Shown here piece after piece: positions 34,010 to 42,857 of a DNA stretch of 64,000 nucleotides. The DNA comes from Tuberibacillus sp. Marseille-P3662 (GTDB taxonomy: Bacteria; Bacillota; Bacilli; Bacillales; Sporolactobacillaceae): NCBI RefSeq assembly GCF_900178005.1, contig NZ_FXBS01000006.1:992001-1056000 (forward strand), read 5' to 3'. The number at the start of each line of letters is the position of its first letter. Within the stretch, counting starts at the first letter, position 1. The translations under genes and the position numbers were made by a program. Below the pieces are notes generated by a model. That model was not told the origin of the DNA and did not search any database. It was given only the letters and a program-made list of their open reading frames with translations.

Positions 34010-34174
34010 TTAGTTGATCCAATCATATTTCATATGATAGACAAAATGATCAATGGCTTCGTGGTGGTTCGCCTGAAACCGCTGATTTATGTGCTTTTTA
34101 GATTGAAATGATGGTTTTCGATCTTTTTTGATTGCATCATAAGATATGTTAACCGGTCGGTGTCGGCGTTGCAA
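34010..34174 (-). CDS. 54-residue basic small protein, unknown
   Basis: A short frame starts at TTG (34174) with TAGGAGGG six bases upstream and ends at TAA (34010-34012). The product is basic and rich in His, Arg and Lys, including RRHRPVNISYDAIKKDRKP and ending YHMKYDWIN, with no membrane segment. The strong ribosome binding site and continuous frame in an otherwise empty 650-base gap support a real gene. No family was recognised. Confidence 0.5.
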   Translation of the reverse strand: MQRRHRPVNISYDAIKKDRKPSFQSKKHINQRFQANHHEAIDHFVYHMKYDWIN

Positions 34175-34419
34175 ACTGGCTCCCTCCTATGCATCTGCAA
34201 GTTTTATACATATCTATGTTGTCACCGTATCATTATTACTGTAATATTAACTAATTAAAGCATTATCCCCCTATTATGGGCATTCATAACGAATTATATC
34301 AATAAGAGGTCTACCCTCTTCGCTAAGCATTACCTATCACTTTACGATGTAGAAAAGAATGTCGGCTAAATCTACAACATAGTCAAAATAATTTTAGTTA
34401 GATGGAGGGCAACTCAAGT

Positions 34420-35076
34420 ATGAGAAAATTCATGGCCCTGGTTGTCGCCCTTGTAGTTGTTATTCCTTTAGTATTTTCTAAACCAGTTGATGCTGATACA
34501 GATGGGCATCAAAGGACGTTTCATCAACCGGAATGGTTTCAACAATTCAGCGAAACTTTTAATATTGAATGGCAACAGATGAGGAATCGCTTTCAGTCAG
34601 AACAGGATCAAAAACCACAACAATCAACAAAAACTAAGAAACCTGGTGAGGATAAGAAGGAAAAAAAACCGGATTCATCCGATTCCGCGATTAAACCTTT
34701 TGAAAAACAAGTTGTGAAATTAACGAACAAAGAGCGGACCAAACGTGGTTTGAATCCGTTGAAAATCGATAAAAAACTTTCAAAAATGGCCAGAAAAAAA
34801 TCAGAAGATATGCGCGATAGCGGTTATTTTGATCATAAATCACCAAACTATGGATCCCCTTTTGACATGATGAAACAATTTGATATTCACTTTACTGCTG
34901 CTGGTGAAAACATCGCTGCCGGACAAAAAACGCCTGAACAGGTTGTTGAAGCTTGGATGCATAGTGAAGGTCACCGTAAGAATATACTTAATGACAGTTT
35001 TACACATATTGGACTTGGCTATGTAGAAGGCGGAAAGTACGGAACCTATTGGTCCCAAGAATTTACCAGAAAATAA
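34420..35076 (+). CDS. secreted CAP (SCP/PR1)-domain protein, YkwD-like
   Basis: The 218-residue precursor has a signal peptide MRKFMALVVALVVVIPLV with cleavage near DADTD, and a Gln/Lys-rich linker. The C-terminal CAP domain runs from about 95 to 216, with VVKLTNKERTKRGLNPLK, YFDHKSPNYGSPFDM, AAGENIAAGQKTPEQVV, WMHSEGHRKNIL and the final YGTYWSQEF. CAP proteins of Bacilli such as YkwD and SafA-like coat proteins are extracellular or spore-associated. Activity is not established. ATG 34420 is ten bases after TGGAGGG. Confidence 0.9.
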   Translation: MRKFMALVVALVVVIPLVFSKPVDADTDGHQRTFHQPEWFQQFSETFNIEWQQMRNRFQSEQDQKPQQSTKTKKPGEDKKEKKPDSSDSAIKPFEKQVVKLTNKERTKRGLNPLKIDKKLSKMARKKSEDMRDSGYFDHKSPNYGSPFDMMKQFDIHFTAAGENIAAGQKTPEQVVEAWMHSEGHRKNILNDSFTHIGLGYVEGGKYGTYWSQEFTRK

Positions 35077-35090
35077 GCAATCATTTATTT

Positions 35091-35127
35091 AAGACTGACA
35101 CCGTCTCCTGGTGTTGGTCTTTTTTTT
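35091..35127 (+). terminator. terminator of the CAP-domain gene
   Basis: AAGAC-ACACC and GGTGT-GTCTT arms with a seven-base loop are followed by eight T residues, 14 bases after the stop. Confidence 0.9.
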
Positions 35128-35223
35128 GTTAAATGAGCGTAAAATATGTATGAAAGCCGTAGGCAATTAAAGCGCTTTCTGATAGTCTGAAAGATGCAGG
35201 TCAAAGGGATTGGGGGCATGCAC

Positions 35224-36492
35224 ATGTCGATGAATCGAAAAGAAGTATGGAGCTGGATGTTCTATGATTTCGGTAACTCAGCATTTGCCACAACCATTAT
35301 GGTTGCTGTATTGCCGGTGTTCTATAAAACAGTGGCTGCTAAAAACTTGGAAGAAGGTCTTGCCCTGTCTTACTGGGGCTACACGCAGTCAGCCGCATTA
35401 TTTATTGTAGCTGTTCTCGCTCCATTCCTAGGTGCGATCGCGGACTATTCTGGTTCAAAGAAAAAAATGTTATTAAGTCTTGCTTTTATGGGAATTTTGG
35501 CGAGTTGCGCTCTTGCATTAGTCAGTGAAGGTAACTATATCATGGCGTCTCTCCTTACAATTGTAGGTACGGTCGGCTTTTCAGGCGCCAATGTTTTCTA
35601 TGATGCATTTTTACCGGAAATTGCTCCCAAAGATAAAATCGATCAAATCTCCAGTAAAGGATTTGGTTTCGGTTATGTTGGCGGTGGTATTCTATTGGTT
35701 ATAAATATGCTAATGATTTCGAAATGGGATCTATTTTTCTCAAGCAAAACGGCAGCGACGCAAGTTACTTTTATAACTGTGGGGCTTTGGTGGCTCGTCT
35801 TTACGCTACCTTTGCTTCGAAATGTCAAAGAACGTAAGCCGGCAATGGAAACGTATCCAGGCAATATTGTCCTCATTGGTCTTGGGCGCATTCGTCATAC
35901 GTTTCGCGATATACGTAAATATAAAATTTTGCTAACTTTCCTAATTGCTTACTGGCTGTATAATGACGGTATCTCTACCATTATGAAAATGGCTACCATT
36001 TACGGTAGCAGCATTGGCATCGGGACTAATGATTTAATTTTAGCGCTTGTCATCACGCAATTTATCGGTATTCCGTGCACGTTCTTTATCGGATGGATTG
36101 CGGGTAAAATCGGCCCTAAACAAACGTTAACGATGATTTTGGTTGTCTATACCTTTATCGTCTGTTTCGGGTATTTTATGACCACCGCCCTCCATTTCTA
36201 TCTACTCGCTGCGGTCGTTGGTCTTGTTCAAGGTGGTGCCCAAGCTTTAAGTCGGTCTATATTTAGCAGTATGATTCCGGCTAACAAACACGCTGAGTTT
36301 TTTGGGTTTTATAATATTTCCGGAAAATTAGCAGCCATTGTTGGTCCCTTCGTCTTTGCTTTGACGAACCAACTCTTTCATTCCGAACGGATTGGCATTC
36401 TCTCATTAATCCTCTTTTTCGTGATGGGTATGTTTCTACTTAGCCGTATCGATATTGATAAAGGCAGAAGAGATGTTGAAGAAGCTTTATAA
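35224..36492 (+). CDS. yxiO: UMF1-family MFS transporter (YxiO-like)
   Basis: The 422-residue protein has 12 membrane helices. The N-terminus KEVWSWMFYDFGNSAFATTI is diagnostic of the UMF1 family, which includes B. subtilis YxiO and yeast Atg22. Further on are APFLGAIADYSGSKKKML, AYWLYNDGISTIMKMATIYG and GGAQALSRSIFSSMIP. Substrates of the bacterial members are not known. Two ATG codons compete; 35224 has GGGGG seven bases away and is preferred. Confidence 0.9.
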   Translation: MSMNRKEVWSWMFYDFGNSAFATTIMVAVLPVFYKTVAAKNLEEGLALSYWGYTQSAALFIVAVLAPFLGAIADYSGSKKKMLLSLAFMGILASCALALVSEGNYIMASLLTIVGTVGFSGANVFYDAFLPEIAPKDKIDQISSKGFGFGYVGGGILLVINMLMISKWDLFFSSKTAATQVTFITVGLWWLVFTLPLLRNVKERKPAMETYPGNIVLIGLGRIRHTFRDIRKYKILLTFLIAYWLYNDGISTIMKMATIYGSSIGIGTNDLILALVITQFIGIPCTFFIGWIAGKIGPKQTLTMILVVYTFIVCFGYFMTTALHFYLLAAVVGLVQGGAQALSRSIFSSMIPANKHAEFFGFYNISGKLAAIVGPFVFALTNQLFHSERIGILSLILFFVMGMFLLSRIDIDKGRRDVEEAL

Positions 36493-36532
36493 CTAAGAGA
36501 AGCCTATCATCTATTATTATGAATCTTTATAA

Positions 36533-36560
36533 AAAAACCTCACGGAAATGGACCGTGAGG
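36533..36560 (-). terminator. terminator of the second Gly/Tyr-rich gene
   Basis: CCTCACGG and CCGTGAGG form an eight-base stem. On the minus strand a run of seven T residues follows, so it terminates the leftward gene at 36584-36880. Confidence 0.88.
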
Positions 36561-36583
36561 TGGACTCGTGTTTGCAGATTTAC

Positions 36584-36880
36584 CTAGTAATAGTAAGGAT
36601 AAGGGTAAGGACGGAAGGCAAAGATGTTACCTAAAGCGACGCCTGTTAATGCTCCGGCAAAACCACCGAAAAAGGAACCACCGCCGCCATAGCCCCAGGC
36701 AAACATTCCGGGGCCATCGAAGCCAGCACCGCCACCGACATCACCCATTCTCCTTATAAATACCGTCTCCCTTTCAACGGAATGAACAATGCCTCGGTGA
36801 ATCATACCGTCATGGCACTCGATTTCCACCGGTTTATTGATATGCTGACAAGCTTGATGATAGATATGCTCAAAAGGCAT
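36584..36880 (-). CDS. small Gly/Tyr-rich protein, paralogue B
   Basis: This 98-residue protein is a paralogue of the one at 32836-33123. It shares the N-terminal pattern M-x-F...Y, VEIECHDGMIHRGIVHSVE and the motif GPGMFAWGYGGGG, and ends with a Tyr/Pro-rich tail (RPYPYPYYY). The core probably forms a small beta-barrel. The Gly-rich central part and aromatic tail resemble spore coat or crust proteins. AAAGGAGCG lies seven bases before the ATG. No function is established. Confidence 0.75.
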   Translation of the reverse strand: MPFEHIYHQACQHINKPVEIECHDGMIHRGIVHSVERETVFIRRMGDVGGGAGFDGPGMFAWGYGGGGSFFGGFAGALTGVALGNIFAFRPYPYPYYY

Positions 36881-37134
36881 GCACCCACGCTCCTTTGGGA
36901 CAAGATTCAGTCAATCAATGCAAAGCCTTACTCACATCCTATGATGGTCAGTTACTTTCCGTATGGGGCAAACGAACAGGGCGAATACATATTTTTAACA
37001 TATTTGACAAGCTGATTATCATATACCGTTATAAGAAAGGGGCACTTCGCCCGCTTCGCTAATTACTACCCTATCATTTGAGCGGGGAAGGAAGGTCGAC
37101 GTAGTAAAATTAATTAAATAAGGGAGTGTTTGAT

Positions 37135-37953
37135 GTGAACCAAACGAGTTATATCGAAACGACTTTATTTGAACATCGATTTTGGTTACAAATTCTTGGT
37201 GACCATGCGCGGTTTATTCATTCATCCTTAAGCCCAAATGAGAATCAGTATATTAGCACAGCCCAGGGTTACATTCAGATTTTTGATCAATTACTTACGA
37301 GGAGTCGACAAACGGGTTTATCAGATGATGAAATTGTATCTCTGACCCAATCGGCGGACCAGTATGCTAGGAGAATCCGCGCTTTTAAGCTTAAAATCCT
37401 GTCGGATCACTTATACGCTGATGTTAATATTCACCTTTCGCCTACCTTCATCAATCATATGGTCAATGAAGTTGAAGAGTACATTAGGGTGTTAAAATAT
37501 CTAATGAAAGGTGAGATACCACAGGTGCCACATGAAATTCACCATCACATGTTATGGCTGCAAGATGCTTATGGTCATTCAGGAGCTATCAATGACCAAT
37601 TAGACGGTACGGAATATACGCTTAAAGAAAAAACGCAGTCATTTACGAAGACCTTTCAACATTTCTATCTTAAAGCTGTTGAGATGGCCGGTTATTTACG
37701 CACTCATGTCAATGAATTCCCAGCTTTACAACGGTTTAACCAGCAGGCCAATACAGAAATGGCGATATTCAAAGATTTTCTCCGTGAATTAGAAGAAATG
37801 GAATTAAAAGGTGAAGTTCTTGACGTCTTAACACCGCTTATGGCTGATCATATGGCGCGGGAAGAATGTTATTATCTAATCAAGTTAGCGGAATCGCAAG
37901 AACAGCCATTACCCAATTGCGATCCCACTCAACCGAGAACCCATTCTGGATAA
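37135..37953 (+). CDS. DUF2935 family protein
   Basis: The 272-residue helical protein consists of two similar four-helix domains. Each begins with a His- and Glu-rich helix (YIETTLFEHRFWLQILGDHARFI at the N-terminus; the second near IHHHMLWLQDAYGHSGAI), and the C-terminus has DHMAREECYYLIKL. The spaced His/Glu residues suggest a metal-binding, hemerythrin or ferritin-like bundle, as known for DUF2935 proteins of Bacilli. I use the GTG at 37135, nine bases after AAGGGAG, rather than the GTG at 37126, which abuts it. Function is not known. Confidence 0.85.
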   Translation: MNQTSYIETTLFEHRFWLQILGDHARFIHSSLSPNENQYISTAQGYIQIFDQLLTRSRQTGLSDDEIVSLTQSADQYARRIRAFKLKILSDHLYADVNIHLSPTFINHMVNEVEEYIRVLKYLMKGEIPQVPHEIHHHMLWLQDAYGHSGAINDQLDGTEYTLKEKTQSFTKTFQHFYLKAVEMAGYLRTHVNEFPALQRFNQQANTEMAIFKDFLRELEEMELKGEVLDVLTPLMADHMAREECYYLIKLAESQEQPLPNCDPTQPRTHSG

Positions 37954-37963
37954 CAGCCGCGTT

Positions 37964-38072
37964 TACATTTGCTCAGGTGCCTCAATACCGAGTAATACCC
38001 ATCCATCAGCTAAAACAATTCTTACAACATTAACGACAGCTAACTTCAACAATTGATCATCAGAAGTTTGAT
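37964..38072 (-). pseudogene. argS: argS 3'-end fragment
   Basis: The minus-strand frame reads DQTSDDQLLKLAVVNVVRI, then VLADGWVLLGIEAPEQM and a stop. This matches the extreme C-terminus (anticodon-binding domain end, typically LLG-x-x-APE-x-M) of arginyl-tRNA synthetase. Nothing of the rest of the enzyme precedes it; instead a T-box-like sequence stands directly upstream. It is a fossil of a lost argS copy. Confidence 0.65.
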
Positions 38073-38193
38073 CCCGTGGTACCACTTAATTGATCCTTCC
38101 TTGGAATGACTTCATTGCTACTCTCTTTGTCGTCGATATTAAACGTATGGATTGAATGTGCATATAGTCTACGCCATAAAAAGATGCTGTCAA
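38072..38193 (-). promoter_or_regulatory. degenerate T-box leader with promoter
   Basis: On the minus strand TTGACA (38193-38188) with a weak TAGACT 16 bases on is followed by AAAGAGAGTAGCAATGAAG. The sequence AATTAAGTGGTACCACGGG at 38090-38072 then resembles the conserved T-box antiterminator element (AGGGTGG-N-ACCGCG), including the TGGT bulge that pairs with the tRNA end. Only about 75 bases separate promoter and T-box, too few for a full Stem I, so the leader is deleted. It precedes the argS fragment directly. Confidence 0.55.
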
Positions 38194-38204
38194 GTGATTT
38201 TATT

Positions 38205-39497
38205 TTAAGAAAATGTTTGAAACAACAAAAAGAAATTCAAAGCAATAATTAATACCGAGATACTCCAAGAGACGATCGTTGTTATACGGTGGTTAACAAG
38301 TGAGCCCATTAACTTTCGGTTACTTGTTAACATAACTAGTGGAATGAGCGCAAACGGAATACCAAATGATAAAATCACCTGACTGAGTACAAGGGCATGG
38401 CTGGCATTAACACCCATGATAATAATAACCATAGGTGGGATCATGGTAATAAGTCGTCTAACATAAATCGGAATCCGGCGTTTAATATATCCCTGCATAA
38501 TCACGTCGCCAGACATCGTTCCCACTGATGAGCTAGATAAACCAGCAGCAAGTAAGCCAATCCCAAACAACATAGCTGACAACGAGCCAATCATCGATTG
38601 GAATTGATGAAATGCTATTTCCAAGTCTTCTACATTTAGTCCGTTTGTAAAGAATAAACTCGCTGCAATAATAAGCATACTGGCATTAATCGCTCCAGCA
38701 ATAACCATGGCAATCCAAATATCAACGAGCTCAAATCGAAATATTTTTCGCCGTTCTTGATCGGTCTTTCCCGTCACCCGACGTTGTGTTAATGAGGAAT
38801 GCAAATAGATCGCGTGAGGCATGACAGTCGCTCCAAGTATCCCTGCAGCCAACATGATGCTATCTACGCCTTCAAACTTTGGTGTGAACAATCCCGCCAA
38901 CAAAGGCGTCATTTCAGGCTTGGCAAAAAACACTTGAATCCCAAATGCCAACACCACAACAAAAATAAATCCAGTAATTGTTGCTTCCAAAGGTCGAAAT
39001 CCTCGACGCTGCATTTCTAAAATGGCAAATGAGCCAACCGCTGCGATAAGTGCAGACGGAAGCATTGGTAGACCAAAAATTAAATAAAGGCCTAATGCCG
39101 CACCGATAAATTCAGCCAAATCGGTAGCCATAATAACAATTTCTCCTTGAATCCATAGAAGAATGGACACCCATTTTGGAAAGCGATCACGAGAGGCCTC
39201 AGGAAGGTTTCGGCCTGTCGAAATTCCCAACTTTGCTGATAAAGATTGGATCAAAATCGCCATTAGATTAGAAACAGCTATGACCCATAAGAGTAAATAT
39301 CCATACTTGGAACCAGCGGCAATATTTGTTGCAAAATTTCCGGGGTCGATATAAGCAACCGCTGCAATAAATGCAGGACCAAGAAATGGAGTAATTTGTT
39401 TTAAACCTTTTGTTTTGCCTTCTAGTGCTGCTTTCGCTAGGTCTGATGTTTTGCTTTTAGAATAAACTTGATTTTTATCGACAACTTCCGTTTTCAT
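38205..39497 (-). CDS. mntH: NRAMP manganese transporter MntH
   Basis: The 430-residue protein is a proton-coupled Mn(II) importer with 11 membrane helices. Helix 1 carries the metal site AYIDPGNFATNIAAGS (DPGN) and helix 6 the MPHAIYLHSSL motif (MPH), both diagnostic. The ATG at 39497 has GGGGGGTG eight bases upstream; the additional 39 residues in the open frame cover the promoter. An MntR-type operator and a sigma-A promoter lie upstream, and the MntR gene is divergent, so import is shut down at high manganese. Confidence 0.96.
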   Translation of the reverse strand: MKTEVVDKNQVYSKSKTSDLAKAALEGKTKGLKQITPFLGPAFIAAVAYIDPGNFATNIAAGSKYGYLLLWVIAVSNLMAILIQSLSAKLGISTGRNLPEASRDRFPKWVSILLWIQGEIVIMATDLAEFIGAALGLYLIFGLPMLPSALIAAVGSFAILEMQRRGFRPLEATITGFIFVVVLAFGIQVFFAKPEMTPLLAGLFTPKFEGVDSIMLAAGILGATVMPHAIYLHSSLTQRRVTGKTDQERRKIFRFELVDIWIAMVIAGAINASMLIIAASLFFTNGLNVEDLEIAFHQFQSMIGSLSAMLFGIGLLAAGLSSSSVGTMSGDVIMQGYIKRRIPIYVRRLITMIPPMVIIIMGVNASHALVLSQVILSFGIPFALIPLVMLTSNRKLMGSLVNHRITTIVSWSISVLIIALNFFLLFQTFS

Positions 39498-39537
39498 ACT
39501 AAGTACACCCCCCAAATTATTTCGTTGCGGACAATAT

Positions 39538-39601
39538 GTTTCCCTAAGGAAACTTTTGTTCTTTATAGAAATATGATATGTTTTAATTAAAAAAATGTCA
39601 A
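39538..39601 (-). promoter_or_regulatory. mntH promoter and MntR box
   Basis: The minus strand has TTGACA (39601-39596), a 17-base spacer and TATCAT (39578-39573). The near-palindrome GTTTCCCTAAGGAAAC at 39538-39553 follows and resembles the B. subtilis MntR box. Its place just downstream of the transcription start fits repression by manganese-loaded MntR. Confidence 0.8.
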
Positions 39602-39645
39602 GGTTTTGATCCATCGCTTCATCTGAAAACTTGGGAGGAATTGAC

Positions 39646-40098
39646 GTGTCGACTGCTACGCCGACTATGGAAGATTATATAGAATCCATTTATTTATTGG
39701 TCCAACAAAAAGGCTATGCGCGAGTTTCGGATATCTCTGACGTTCTTCGCATCCAGCGCCCTGCTGTATCAAAAATGATTCAAAGATTGGATCAAGAAAA
39801 ATATTTAATTTACGAGAAATATCGTGGAATCGTATTGACGAAAAAAGGAGAAAAATTTGGTAAGAGACTTTTACATCGCCACAAATTACTTGAGCGATTT
39901 TTAGAAACGATTGGCGTTCATTCAGAAAACATATACAGTGATGTCGAAGGTATTGAACACCATTTAAGCTGGGATGCGATTGACCGTATTGATGATCTTA
40001 TCCAATTTTTTGAAGAAAAAGAAGATCGTATTAAGGAACTAAGGGATATCCAAGGTAAAAAGAATGAACATGATCATGATGGGGAAATTTCTTTCTAA
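39646..40098 (+). CDS. mntR: manganese-responsive regulator MntR
   Basis: This is a 150-residue DtxR-family repressor, close to B. subtilis MntR. It has [16 protein letters not shown] with the metal ligands Asp and Glu of the first helix, the winged helix [29 protein letters not shown], and the metal-binding [14 protein letters not shown] and [11 protein letters not shown] (Glu and His ligands). It lacks the SH3 domain of DtxR, as MntR does. The GTG at 39646 is seven bases after GGGAGG. It senses Mn(II) and represses the divergent mntH. Confidence 0.95.
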   Translation: MSTATPTMEDYIESIYLLVQQKGYARVSDISDVLRIQRPAVSKMIQRLDQEKYLIYEKYRGIVLTKKGEKFGKRLLHRHKLLERFLETIGVHSENIYSDVEGIEHHLSWDAIDRIDDLIQFFEEKEDRIKELRDIQGKKNEHDHDGEISF

Positions 40099-40126
40099 CC
40101 TTCAGAGACTATTTTACAAAAAAGCA

Positions 40127-40163
40127 AAAAACTCCGATCTCTTATCCAGAAATCGGAGTTTTT
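40127..40163. terminator. bidirectional terminator
   Basis: AAAAACTCCGAT and ATCGGAGTTTTT pair between the convergent mntR and the sensor kinase gene. Confidence 0.9.
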
Positions 40164-40204
40164 ATCAACTATACAGCTGATGATGCTGTTATCATTGGTT
40201 GAAA

Positions 40205-41641
40205 TTAGTTAGTCGCCAATGATTTCGGTAATGTCATCGTCACGGTTGTCCCCTTGTTAACCTTACTATCAATGTTAAATTGTCCATGATGATTTTCAAT
40301 AATTTTCTTGCTCGTCATCAAGCCAAGACCCGTTCCCTTCTCTTTAGTACTATAAAAGGGTTCCCCGAGTTTCTTGAGTCGGTCTGGCGTAATGCCTGTA
40401 CCGGTATCGATAAACCGCAGCATAACATAATGGTGATAATCATCAATGTAAATATTGATATTTCCACCATTTTCCATGGCTTCGATCGCATTTTTTATAA
40501 CATTAATAAACACCTGTTTTAATTGGTCCGCTTCACATTCAACTTTTATTTCTTCGCTTGAAAACTGAGTTTGTATGGTGACATTATGCATGATGGCTTG
40601 TGGATTCATTAAAGTCACCGTTTTATTCATAATCTTAATTAAGTCCGTCACCTCAGTACTGGTTACCTGAGGTTTCGCCAAAATGAGCAAATCGTTAACG
40701 ATTTCTTCAATCCGATCCAATTCCTGAAGCATCACATCCGCGTAGTTATGTTGTTTTAATAATTGAGCAAACCCTTTGACGGCAGTCAGCGGATTTCGAA
40801 TTTCATGAGCAATACCAGCCGCTAGCTCTCCTACGACCGACAGTTTTTCTGTTTGTTGCAGCATTTCTTCGGTTTTTTTTCGATCTGAAATATCACGCAG
40901 GACGACTTGAATGGTTTCCCGCCCCTTGTATGATGTAGGAATCATTTTGATTTCGGTCTGCCGCATTTCGTGATCACTTCGACTGATGGTAATGTCCCGT
41001 AACTCTTGAATCGACTGTTGCTTAATCGTTTCATTGATAGCTGTTTCCAATTTCTCATGATCCTGTTTTTTCACGAATTCAAACATCGACCGACCGATCA
41101 TTTCTCCTATCCGGGTAATGCCGAATAATTTCTTCCCGCTCCCATTAATAAAAATCCAACATCCGTCAAAGGTGACAACGCCAATCGTATCATGGGAATG
41201 TTCTACAAGGTCGCGGTATTTCTTTTGGTTCTCTTTTAATTGCTCTTCTGTTAATTTTAAATCGGTCACATCACGCGTTAAACAAAAATATTGTTCATGA
41301 TCTTGACTCTCCAAATATTCGTAATGGCAAAACGTTGTCTCCACCCATATGTAGTCACCTTCTTGACGTTTCATCCTATAAACAACCTTGTCCGTATCAT
41401 GAGTTTTCACAGCAAAGGCTTGTTCAACCTTGAGTCGGTCGTTCGGATGAACAAAATCAAATAAGGAATGATTCAAAAGTTCCTGGGATGTAAATCCTAA
41501 TAAACGTTTGCAAGATGGTGAGACGTATATAATCGAACTGTCTGCGATTGAAATCCGGGATATCATATCCGAAAAACAATTGGTAAAGGCGACAAAATTC
41601 TTGATATCGTTATTATCTTGTGAGTTAGATGGCCTAAACAC
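40205..41641 (-). CDS. PAS-domain sensor histidine kinase, sporulation kinase type
   Basis: The 478-residue soluble kinase contains two PAS domains (about residues 16-130 and 140-255), a HisKA dimerisation domain and an ATPase domain (about 365-475). The phosphoacceptor is in GIAHEIRNPLTAVKGF, and the ATPase has N-box VIKNAIEAMENG, then DTGTGI and GTGLGLMTSKKI. The H-box and overall plan resemble KinA/KinE-type kinases that feed the Spo0 phosphorelay. No response regulator is adjacent, as is usual for those kinases. The GTG start has TTGGAGGATG seven bases upstream. No membrane segment is seen, so the signal is cytoplasmic. Confidence 0.88.
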   Translation of the reverse strand: MFRPSNSQDNNDIKNFVAFTNCFSDMISRISIADSSIIYVSPSCKRLLGFTSQELLNHSLFDFVHPNDRLKVEQAFAVKTHDTDKVVYRMKRQEGDYIWVETTFCHYEYLESQDHEQYFCLTRDVTDLKLTEEQLKENQKKYRDLVEHSHDTIGVVTFDGCWIFINGSGKKLFGITRIGEMIGRSMFEFVKKQDHEKLETAINETIKQQSIQELRDITISRSDHEMRQTEIKMIPTSYKGRETIQVVLRDISDRKKTEEMLQQTEKLSVVGELAAGIAHEIRNPLTAVKGFAQLLKQHNYADVMLQELDRIEEIVNDLLILAKPQVTSTEVTDLIKIMNKTVTLMNPQAIMHNVTIQTQFSSEEIKVECEADQLKQVFINVIKNAIEAMENGGNINIYIDDYHHYVMLRFIDTGTGITPDRLKKLGEPFYSTKEKGTGLGLMTSKKIIENHHGQFNIDSKVNKGTTVTMTLPKSLATN

Positions 41642-41767
41642 AGTACTTCATCCTCCAATGGTTTCTAAAAAACGTTCTCTATATAATTTAACATAACTAG
41701 GTATTATAAAGGTGTATGTTAATATGGAATTAATCGTTTTGTAGTAATTATAGGAGGTCATGATTCA

Positions 41768-42814
41768 ATGAACAACGATTTCTTGCAAGAATTGCTCACC
41801 ACCCCTTCCCCTTCCTCACAGGAAATGGATATCCAGAGGAAATGGATCGATTACGTTCGGCCTTATGCAGATAAAATTGACACGGACACAGCCGGAAATG
41901 CGATTGGAATCGTCAATCCCGATGCTGATTTTAAAGTGTTACTGGCCGGTCACTGTGACGAAATTGGCCTAGTTATTAAGAAAATTGACGACCGTGGTTT
42001 TCTGCGCATGGATAAAATGGGCGGCATTAGTCCCAAACCCGCGATTGGCATGAAAGTTGACGTCCTTGGCTACGGTGGAACAATCACCGGGGTCATAGGC
42101 GCTAACGCTGAACATCACGGCGGAGCCAAAGATGATTTAAGTTTTGATGACCTATACATCGATTGCGGTGCAAAAAGTAAAGAAGAGTTGGAAGAATACG
42201 TCACGATCGGTGATTTAGCTGTTTACAAGCGTGATCCGGAATGGCTTATGAACAACCGATTAAGTGGCCGTGGGTTGGATAATCGCACTGGTGCTTTTAT
42301 CGTTGCTGAAGTCTTAAGACGCCTTGGTGAACGACGGCCAAAGGTCGGAGTCTATTCTGTAAGCACAGTCAACGAAGAAACCAACATGGGTGGTGCTCAT
42401 TTTGCCAGCGCGGGAATCAATCCTACGATGGCAATTGCCTGCGATGTCACCTTTGCTACGGATTACCCCGGTGTCAATACGGACAAGCATGGTGATCTTC
42501 GGCTGGATGATGGGCCCGTTTTAGCTAAAGGGGCGCCCATCAATATTAAAATAAACCAATTACTACAGACAACAGCGGCCAAGTTGAATATGAACGTTCA
42601 ATATGAGCTCACTTCAAGAAATACAGGTACAGATGCTGATCGTATGCGGCTTGCCGCTAGCGGCATCCCTGTAAGTTTAGTGTCATTGCCGCTGCGGTAC
42701 ATGCACTCTCCTGTGGAAACCGTTAGTCTCAAGGACATTGAAGAAGACATTGAACTTTTAACAGAGATGATCCTCTCGCTCGATGGTACCGAATCATTAA
42801 AGCCTTTAGATTAA
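41768..42814 (+). CDS. M42-family metallo-aminopeptidase
   Basis: The 348-residue enzyme belongs to peptidase family M42 (glutamyl aminopeptidase/endoglucanase-like, FrvX/YsdC relatives). The di-metal ligands lie in LAGHCDEIGL, SGRGLDNRTGAF, VNEETNMGGA and the C-terminal RYMHSPVETV. These enzymes form large tetrahedral complexes in the cytoplasm and trim peptides. AGGAGG precedes the ATG and a terminator follows, so it is monocistronic. Confidence 0.92.
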   Translation: MNNDFLQELLTTPSPSSQEMDIQRKWIDYVRPYADKIDTDTAGNAIGIVNPDADFKVLLAGHCDEIGLVIKKIDDRGFLRMDKMGGISPKPAIGMKVDVLGYGGTITGVIGANAEHHGGAKDDLSFDDLYIDCGAKSKEELEEYVTIGDLAVYKRDPEWLMNNRLSGRGLDNRTGAFIVAEVLRRLGERRPKVGVYSVSTVNEETNMGGAHFASAGINPTMAIACDVTFATDYPGVNTDKHGDLRLDDGPVLAKGAPINIKINQLLQTTAAKLNMNVQYELTSRNTGTDADRMRLAASGIPVSLVSLPLRYMHSPVETVSLKDIEEDIELLTEMILSLDGTESLKPLD

Positions 42815-42819
42815 ACAAG

Positions 42820-42845
42820 CGCCCCCAGCTCTATCACTGGGGGCG
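42820..42845. terminator. terminator between M42 peptidase and patatin genes
   Basis: CGCCCCCAG pairs with CTGGGGGCG around an eight-base loop. It lies between two convergent genes. Confidence 0.85.
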
Positions 42846-42857
42846 AAATTTTCGTAA

